From the NCBI GenBank assembly GCA_003427395.1, contig BFEA01000051.1, positions 2,299,176 through 2,323,718 of the forward strand: a stretch of DNA of 24,543 nt, read 5' to 3'. The position numbers and the translations under genes are program-made. The notes under the pieces are model-generated. The model was not told the DNA's origin, searched no databases, and worked only from the letters and a program-made list of their open reading frames with translations. Positions within the stretch are counted from its first letter, which is position 1. The number at the start of each line of letters is the position of its first letter. The DNA comes from Chara braunii. Taxonomy: Eukaryota; Streptophyta; Charophyceae; Charales; Characeae. This document shows, one piece after another, positions 19,149 through 24,543 of this stretch.

Positions 19149-19163
19149 TGTGTATTGGAATTT
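19149..19163. repeat. 15-bp direct repeat, left copy, at the mitochondrial insertion
   Basis: TGTGTATTGGAATTT occurs here and again, identically, at 19634-19648, bracketing the nad1-containing segment. The left copy sits exactly where nad1 similarity ends. Part of it also belongs to a local 32-bp duplication (CTGTTTTTCTCAAA-TTTCTG). Confidence 0.85.
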
Positions 19164-19494
19164 ATACCTACATTTAAATCTGACAGTACCATACCATAAT
19201 CAAAAGGTATTACTGCCCAAGCAACTAAACTTAACATAAATGTAATGACTGGAGCCATTATAAAGATGAATAAATTAGCACTACTTGGTAGAATAGGCTC
19301 TTTTATCATTAATTTCAAACCATCTGCTAAAGGTTGTAATAACCCAAACAATCATATACCACATTCGGACCTTTTCTACGCTGCATAGAAGCCATTACTT
19401 TACGTTCAGCTAGTACTAAAAAAGCAACTCCTAGTAAAAGTGGTATTATTATTCCAAGTATTTTGGCTAAAATGCCAATTATATACAATTTCAT
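19160..19494 (-). pseudogene. nad1: Nuclear copy of mitochondrial nad1 5' part (NUMT)
   Basis: NAD1 is a membrane subunit of respiratory complex I, normally encoded in mitochondrial DNA. On the minus strand from ATG at 19494, the sequence encodes the N-terminal part: [39 protein letters not shown] shift of about two bases follows, then [21 protein letters not shown] and [15 protein letters not shown] continue in another frame. Similarity stops at 19160, roughly a third of the way into the gene, so it is truncated as well as frameshifted. The residues fit bryophyte or charophyte nad1 better than seed-plant nad1, from memory of the family. The AT-rich codons contrast with PEPCK. It is surely not functional here. 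Confidence 0.92.
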
Positions 19495-19569
19495 TTTGTT
19501 TGTTGTTTTTTTAGATGTTAGAGTTACCACCACAGTGACTATGTATTACAATTTACCAGCACATATTCG

Positions 19570-19594
19570 TTGTTGTTGTTGTTGTTGTTGTTGT
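19570..19594. repeat. (GTT)n microsatellite inside the nad1 insertion
   Basis: About eight GTT units between nad1 and the right 15-bp repeat. On the nad1 strand it reads (AAC)n. Confidence 0.9.
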
Positions 19595-19633
19595 TTAAGC
19601 CTTTTAAGGGGACAATTTGCTCCAATCTATCGT

Positions 19634-19648
19634 TGTGTATTGGAATTT
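19634..19648. repeat. 15-bp direct repeat, right copy, at the mitochondrial insertion
   Basis: Identical to 19149-19163 (TGTGTATTGGAATTT). Together they may be a target-site duplication or a repair microhomology. Confidence 0.85.
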
Positions 19649-20472
19649 GCAATTTTGCAAGACTGCCCCATCTACTGTTTGTCTTCTTTCCACAAGCATA
19701 ACCCACTCAGCTGAGTGCCTTAGATAGTGGATTGGTGCTTGCTTCTCGGCATTGCTCCACGCTCTCCACCCCCCTTCATCCAAGTCCTTCATAACCCGCT
19801 CAGCTTCGTGCTTCAGATTAAGGAGCTGCTTCGTTTCCACATTAATTTATCGTGTGGATCGGTTCTTCTCGTCATTTTTTCGCCCCGGGGCCCAGGCCCC
19901 TTCATCCAATAACATTCCTTCTATTCTATACCGTCGTCCTCTAGAGCCGCGCACCCTTTCTTGTTGTCTTCCCGTTTCAAGTTCTCTTTTCTTTTTTTGA
20001 AATTTGTTTGTTTTCATCCATGCACTTCCATTCTCTCTTCTCTTGCTCTCATGTTTGTGATACTGCAATCAGTCACTGCGTCTCTGACTCGCTGGCCCGA
20101 CTCTGGGAACGACTTCTCAGTTCTAACCGAGGTCTCGCATCTGATGTTGTGCGGAAACTGTTACAGTAGTACATTAAGACTTAGTGCACTTTTTAATTAT
20201 CTAAGTTTATTCAAAAATAGAAGCTTGGACCATCATTTTCAAACCTCGATTATTTTTGCGCGTACTTTCCAACACTTTTTTGTTGGCACGGTTTGAACGT
20301 GAAAGCATCTCCCCAGAAAAACACACACACATACTACATTCTCGTTCACATTTTTCGGTTGTTTGTCTTTTTGTTTTCCGCCCCTGTATTCTCTTCAACA
20401 TTCACGTACTGGCAGGTACTGCATGGTTTGGCCTTGCGTTGTGCCTCTCGAAGACTTAGTGCCCAAGTCCAC
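19649..20472. other. Unassigned sequence
   Basis: Many overlapping short frames, none with a domain. The blocks around CATAACC(C/A)(A/G)CTCAGCT (19697, 19790) are loosely repeated. No RNA gene is recognised. Confidence 0.3.
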
Positions 20473-20620
20473 TACCCTCAAGATGTGCCAAAAAGTCAAT
20501 GCTTGGTCAATGACATATGGAATGCCTGAGACTGTGGTGTTTGGGATGCTAGTGTCGCCTATGTTTTTCAGTGATGACACAAATCCAGTACCCTCAAGAT
20601 GTGCCAAACAGTCAATTCTT
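20473..20620. repeat. 32-bp direct repeat, 116 bp apart
   Basis: TACCCTCAAGATGTGCCAAA followed by (A/C)AGTCAAT(G/T)CTT occurs at 20473-20504 and 20589-20620 with two differences. A 90-codon minus-strand frame covers both copies but has no recognisable domain. Confidence 0.8.
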
Positions 20621-21030
20621 GCAGTCCCTGCACTCAGATGGTCATGGCTGCAACCTGCACGGCCCAACCCGGTCCGGAATAGTAATATAAATAAATTGAA
20701 TGAATATAATTTTTTTTTTTTTTTTAATTATTAACTTTCAAGAGGTAGTACGGTTTTTTTCGGTCCGGAATTTGAAGAGTAGGACCGACTGTACCACCCG
20801 AATCAAACTGAACAGAACAGAAACTAGTCTTCATCTTAGACAAAAGGTCAAGTGAGAAAAGTATACCACCACAGTTTGTATTCCTTTTTCCCTTCTGTTT
20901 TTTTTGTTTTTTTTTGATTCACAAGGGCTCTGGAACTTCTGGCCCTTCTGGGAACAAAGACGACCAGATGCAAAGCTTGTTGTCATTGATTGTTTTGCAT
21001 TTTGGTGGAAACTCTCCTGAATGGACTTGT
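20621..21030. other. Unassigned AT-rich spacer with T runs
   Basis: T runs occur near 20710-20725 and 20900-20915. No gene or element body could be attached to them. Confidence 0.3.
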
Positions 21031-21136
21031 GTCTTCTCACCCGAATTGAAGGCCTGGCGATCACTATAGCAGTATTTGGGACAGCTTTCAGTCCAGATAC
21101 CGCAACGATGACGGGGCGTTCTATTCGGGTGAAGAC
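21031..21136. mobile_element. MITE family 2 copy
   Basis: The left end GTCTTCTCACCCGAATTGAA and the right end TTCTATTCGGGTGAAGAC form an inverted repeat differing by a two-base indel. The inner text ACTATAGCAGTATTTGGGACAG resembles the TATAGC-GAATTTGG part of the copy at 14390. It is non-coding. Confidence 0.75.
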
Positions 21137-21184
21137 GGGAGTTGGATGGGGTGATGCTGGGAAGATCATTGATCATCGATCATC

Positions 21185-21420
21185 GCCTGAATAGAACGCC
21201 CAATCTTTATAGCAGAATTTGGTGGCAAATTGGTGCAGCTTTCAATCCAGAGAATTTGGTGGCAAATTGGTGGCAAATTGGTGGCAAATTGGCAAATTTG
21301 GTGGCAAATTGGTACAGCAATGATAATGACGGGGCATTCTGTTCTGCTGTCAGTCCAGATACAGCGATGAAGATGCTAGGCTGGAGGAGGGGTGATGCAG
21401 CACTGATGCTGGGATGATCA
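21185..21420. repeat. MITE family 2 remnant expanded by a GGTGGCAAATT minisatellite
   Basis: CCTGAATAGAACGCCCA, then TTTATAGCAGAATTTGG, repeats the interior of the neighbouring MITE. It is followed by about six GGTGGCAAATT-type units (21228-21315), then GACGGGGCATTCTGTTCTGC and CAGTCCAGATACAGCGATGA, which again echo 21088-21125. One MITE copy seems to have expanded internally. Confidence 0.7.
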
Positions 21421-21462
21421 TTGGATTCATTGCACATCCCAGTGCTGTAAACATTGCACATT

Positions 21463-21589
21463 ATGGGCCTCGTTCCGCTACTCGCAAAATGTGTGAAAAT
21501 GAGACTGAACCTTCTGCTGGAACATGGAACGGTACTGCGCCATATTTTTTGTCTTTCCTGCATGTCGAGAGTAGTGGAGCGAGGTCCTA
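21463..21589. mobile_element. MITE family 1 copy, reverse orientation
   Basis: The ends ATGGGCCTCGTTCCGCTACT and GAGTAGTGGAGCGAGGTCCTA are inverted repeats. The inner blocks TGGAACATGGAA and TTTTGTCTTTCCTGCATGTCG are the reverse complement of those in the copy at 10131. Confidence 0.82.
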
Positions 21590-22307
21590 CGTCTCTCACA
21601 ATATTAAAGCCTTCCAGTTGCTGAACGAGCTGATTTTCTTTAGGAAACTGTGTTTCCTGTTTTCGCGACTACTTTCCTTTACAGGAATTCGATGTCCGAG
21701 GCCGAGAACCTCGACACTCTCTGCAACATCCCCCCTCACAATGCTTTTTGAGTCATAGCGTCCTCTTGACCTTGTCGGCGCTGTCGCAAATATGGGTACT
21801 AAACGCACAGCAAAGCATGCAGCACAGCCTATACAGGGGGCAACTTTCAACAATTTGAAAGTGGTGTGGGGCAGGCAATTGCGCGAGTATGCAAGTGCGT
21901 GATTGGGTGGGAGGTGGGCGGGCACACAACAAACGGACACACTAAGCCTCAGCACGGTTACTCGACACCATATGCACTGGCCAACACAACTTGAACGTAG
22001 TGGTGCACGTGGACGGGGCGCACAAGCATATACAATGACACGTGGAAGAGGGCCAAGGGATGAAGGGGAGCAGAAGAAGTCCAACCCAAAAGAGGTTGTG
22101 AGTCTTGCGAGTCGCGACCATCGAATATCATTCTCCAGAGATTAGCTGTATGTTCCATAATTCCATATCCTACTCTGCTTTTGCTCCACGGTGCAATTCA
22201 ATGAATTCATATACAAAAAAATCAAATTTGTCATTTGCAGGAATGTTGAGCAATACTGCCTTTTGCTCTTCAGAGCTTCTTTTTAGACAATGCATGATAT
22301 AGCTAAG
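21590..22307. other. Unassigned sequence
   Basis: A 162-codon minus-strand frame (21596-22084) is Cys/Arg/Ser-rich without domain pattern, and I regard it as chance. No RNA gene or repeat is recognised. Confidence 0.35.
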
Positions 22308-22401
22308 TTGATCTTTTTTTTTTTTTTTTTTTTTTTGAACAAGTGCTCCAGTCTATTCGTGGGGAGCAGCACGTGCTGGGCCCAGCGTCCCATATTGATC
22401 T
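22308..22401 (-). mobile_element. SINE-like repeat, copy C, with 7-bp target duplication
   Basis: TTGATCT at 22308-22314 and 22395-22401 bracket a T run (to 22336) plus a short body. On the minus strand the body starts GGGACGCTGGGCCCAGC, as in copies A and B. It is shorter than A and B (about 58 bp without the tail). The flanking duplication supports poly(A)-dependent retroposition. Confidence 0.7.
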
Positions 22402-22682
22402 AAATTCATTTGTGTACTCAATCCTCTTTCTTTTTTTCATTTTTGTTCCCCTCATTTTTCAAGCTTGGTTTGCAAAGTTCAGGTGGCACTGCATGGTCCC
22501 ACTACCGGTAGCAAGGGGATAGGATAGAAAAGAGTTTGTGTGGCAGTTGAGTGTGACCCAAATCCTGCCCGTGATCAGTACTCGTGAGTGATCCCACGGT
22601 CAGTATTTTTTACATGTATTGCCCGAAAAAAGGAAGGAGATCTTTGTTCCCCACCTCCCACCTCCTCTCCTTAACACTCACT
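22402..22682. other. Unassigned sequence
   Basis: No gene, RNA or repeat recognised. Confidence 0.3.
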
Positions 22683-22849
22683 GGGCATGCCCGTGCAAAG
22701 AAAGCTTCCTGCCAAAATCTTTTCAATCCGTTGGGGTATATATATATATATACCCCAACGGATTGAAAAGATTTTGGCGGGAAGCTTTCTATATAACCCA
22801 ACGGATTGAAAAGATTTTGGCGGGAAGCTTTCTTTGCACGGGCATGCCC
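22683..22849. mobile_element. MITE family 3: long palindrome with a duplicated inner right arm
   Basis: The left arm 22683-22736 and the outer right arm 22797-22849 are reverse complementary with about one internal mismatch; both tips are GGGCATGCCC. An extra partial right arm (22753-22790, CCCCAACGGATTGAAAAGAT...) sits between them after a (TA)n loop, so the inner right arm is present twice in tandem. It is non-coding. Further (TA)n follows at 22855-22885. Confidence 0.85.
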
Positions 22850-23185
22850 ATCGTCAATATATATATATATTATAATAATATATATGGAGGGGGTCATGAT
22901 CCCTGCTGACAGAAGTCTCTTTTTTCAATTCCAGAAAAAAAAATGTGGCAGTTACTTTGTTCACTGTTGTTGGGACCACCACCATCAGATCATTTGTGAT
23001 CTGCTGGCTGGGAAGCACTCTGCCGTGATTTCTGGTGGAAGGTCTCTGTTTATTTTTATTTTTTTTGCCTTTCTCTTGTTTTCTCAGCCCAGAAATTCGT
23101 AATGAACCTGTCAGCCCGCTGCCACTCAGCGTCACACTGGATCGGCCACACTCCTATCCGACTGCTAATGGGACCATGCTTCAGG
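22850..23185. other. AT microsatellite and unassigned sequence
   Basis: ATATATATTATAATAATATAT-type DNA at 22855-22885, then non-coding sequence without recognisable content. Confidence 0.35.
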
Positions 23186-24185
23186 TATCTGCAATTGAAA
23201 GAAAACAAAAAAAAACAAAAAAAAAAAAACCTCAATGACTTCGTTTGATGGAAGGCAACGGGGAAAAAAAACAAAAACTATAACAATGATAACATTGAAA
23301 ACAATCCAAGGTGGACAGTAAAAAAAAAAAAAAAAAGAAAGCCAATGGTGAATAGTGACGAGTCACGAAGCACTATTGAAGGTAATAGGGAACACAGGAT
23401 ATCGCAGGGAAGGGTTAATATAGAATGGCACAGAATGCTATACTCGGGCTTCGAACGTAAGGAGGCAATTATGGTGCAATCGTTTACACGAGATAGGGAT
23501 GATATGCCCAAAAAAGGAGACTTGCTGAGTTAAGAGAGATTGACAACAAGCTGAGTTTGGGGTTAAGGTGGTGAGCAGCAGGCCCCCCTTGATTAGGCGG
23601 ATAGTGACACAAGGGGTAGGGCGACCCTCTTTTTCTTGTCTATTCTCTCCCCTTTTATCTTCTGTATAAACATGGTTGCCAGTGATAAGCAACAGGACTG
23701 ATGCCGCCCAGAATAGAAGGGGGCTTTGTTTGTTCAAAAAAGTAAAAAAAAAGGGTGAGGATAAGAGAATGCAAAAAAAAAAAAAAAAATTGCAAGGTAA
23801 GGATCAGGGACAAAAAAAAAAAAACAAAAAAAAAACAGACGTGTTGCGCTGCTTGCACATTCATAGAACCTGTCCAGTGTCCAATATCTTTCGCCCATCC
23901 ATCCAAAATGTCCAACAAAGTAGCACACGCCATTGATTTTTTTTTATTTTTTTTCTTAACTGCCGACGAAGTAGCAAAGGCCATCGATTTTTTTTATTTT
24001 TATCTTCACAAAAAACAATCATAATCATCCGCCATCATTTCATTCCAATTTTGGATTTTGGAACAAATGCAATCAGCGTTGAGAACATCTACATTTCCTT
24101 GTGTGCTTGTTTCCCACTTCTTCCCATCATTATAGGGGTTTTTTTTTTTTTTTTTTCCACACTTCGATTTCCCTTGTGCTTCACT
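23186..24185. repeat. Homopolymer-rich region, no gene
   Basis: Repeated A runs (23208-23229, 23319-23336, 23774-23789, 23812-23836) and T runs (23936-23951, 23988-24000, 24139-24156) interrupt otherwise featureless sequence. Frames here are dominated by Lys or Phe runs and are not credible genes. A short block AAGTAGCA(A/C)A(G/C)GCCAT(T/C)GATTTTTTTT occurs twice (about 23918 and 23970). Confidence 0.6.
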
Positions 24186-24325
24186 TTTTTTTTTTTTTTT
24201 TTTTTTTTTCAAACTGACCCCCCCGATGTCAATTCAGCATTGTTTACTCGTTTGAGTTGATTGGGATTCGAACTGGGGTCTGTATTTTAACAGTTCGATG
24301 GGTGTGTACCGATTGAGCTAGGCCC
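24186..24325 (-). mobile_element. tRNA-derived SINE
   Basis: On the minus strand, TAGCTCAATCGGT (24308-24320) is a good Pol III A box and AGTTCGAATCC (24264-24274) a good B box. The anticodon-loop position reads CTGTTAA, as in tRNA-Asn(GUU). A short unrelated body follows and the element ends in about 24 A (T run 24186-24209). Acceptor and T stems do not pair properly, so it is not a working tRNA. The head-body-poly(A) order is that of a SINE mobilised by a LINE. Confidence 0.7.
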
Positions 24326-24543
24326 ATTGGGGGTACTACTACTACGTCATGCTTCTCTAATCCAACCACTTCTGGAGACGACACAAATCTCCAGTTTCCA
24401 TTGAAAAATTAAAAAATTGAAAATTCCCTAAAGAGCAACTCTAAGAAAGAAATTAGGAAAACAAAATTGGGCGAGCGAATTTTCAAATTTTTATTGTTTT
24501 TTCAAAGAAAGAAGACTCAAAATCAATCCCCCCCCCCCCCCCC
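24326..24543. other. Unassigned sequence ending in a C run
   Basis: AT-rich, non-coding. The final 15 or so bases are all C. Ending exactly in a homopolymer suggests a contig edge or low-quality terminus. Confidence 0.4.

Noticed and set aside
20395-20667. 90-codon minus-strand frame that reads like a real protein
   Set aside because: I could not connect it to any family, and it overlaps the 32-bp direct repeat. The evidence is too weak to call a gene.
21596-22084. 162-codon minus-strand frame
   Set aside because: Cys/Arg/Ser-rich without domain order. It is not supported by any neighbouring signal.
24263-24325. Functional tRNA-Asn gene
   Set aside because: A and B boxes are present, but acceptor and T stems do not pair and a poly(A) tail follows the short body, so it is a SINE head.
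1-24543. CRISPR array, operon or bacterial defence system
   Set aside because: No regularly spaced repeats with unique spacers and no bacterial gene organisation. The window is eukaryotic.

Overview
This is eukaryotic nuclear DNA, most likely from a streptophyte plant (a charophyte-grade alga or a bryophyte). Three things point there: a plant-type ATP-dependent PEP carboxykinase; an L1-type LINE with the plant-style zf-RVT tail; and an inserted mitochondrial nad1 fragment whose protein looks like those of bryophytes and charophytes. Many A/T homopolymers, isolated N bases and dense small repeats suggest a large, repeat-rich draft assembly. The species cannot be named from the sequence alone.

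Layout. Positions 1-2536 hold no recognisable gene, but have two short tandem repeats and a T32A9 tract; the pyrimidine-rich part just before 2537 may be the LINE 5' region. Positions 2537-9149 are an almost complete LINE on the + strand. ORF1 (2537-4690) and ORF2 (4587-8864) keep their frames throughout, but carry one and three in-frame stop codons respectively; a poly(A) tail ends at 9149. Positions 9150-10260 are a repeat patch: an inverted copy of LINE 3' sequence, an exact 81-bp tandem duplication, and at least four copies of a roughly 120-bp terminal-inverted-repeat element. The one intact gene is an intronless, GC-rich PEPCK at 10783-12600.

The right half (12601-24543) is a retroposon and MITE graveyard. 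It contains several hairpin-type MITE families, a U6 snRNA/poly(A) retropseudogene with target-site duplications, copies of a short SINE-like repeat, two tRNA-like SINE heads, a (CT)n tract, a mitochondrial nad1 insertion between 15-bp direct repeats, and long poly(A)/poly(T) runs.

How the parts relate. There is no operon or multi-gene system here. LINE activity plausibly explains the poly(A)-tailed passengers (U6 chimera, SINE-like copies). The MITEs have no transposase in this window and must have been moved by one encoded elsewhere. PEPCK appears to be the only functional host gene; it has a possible TATA-type promoter embedded in a CA/TA microsatellite.
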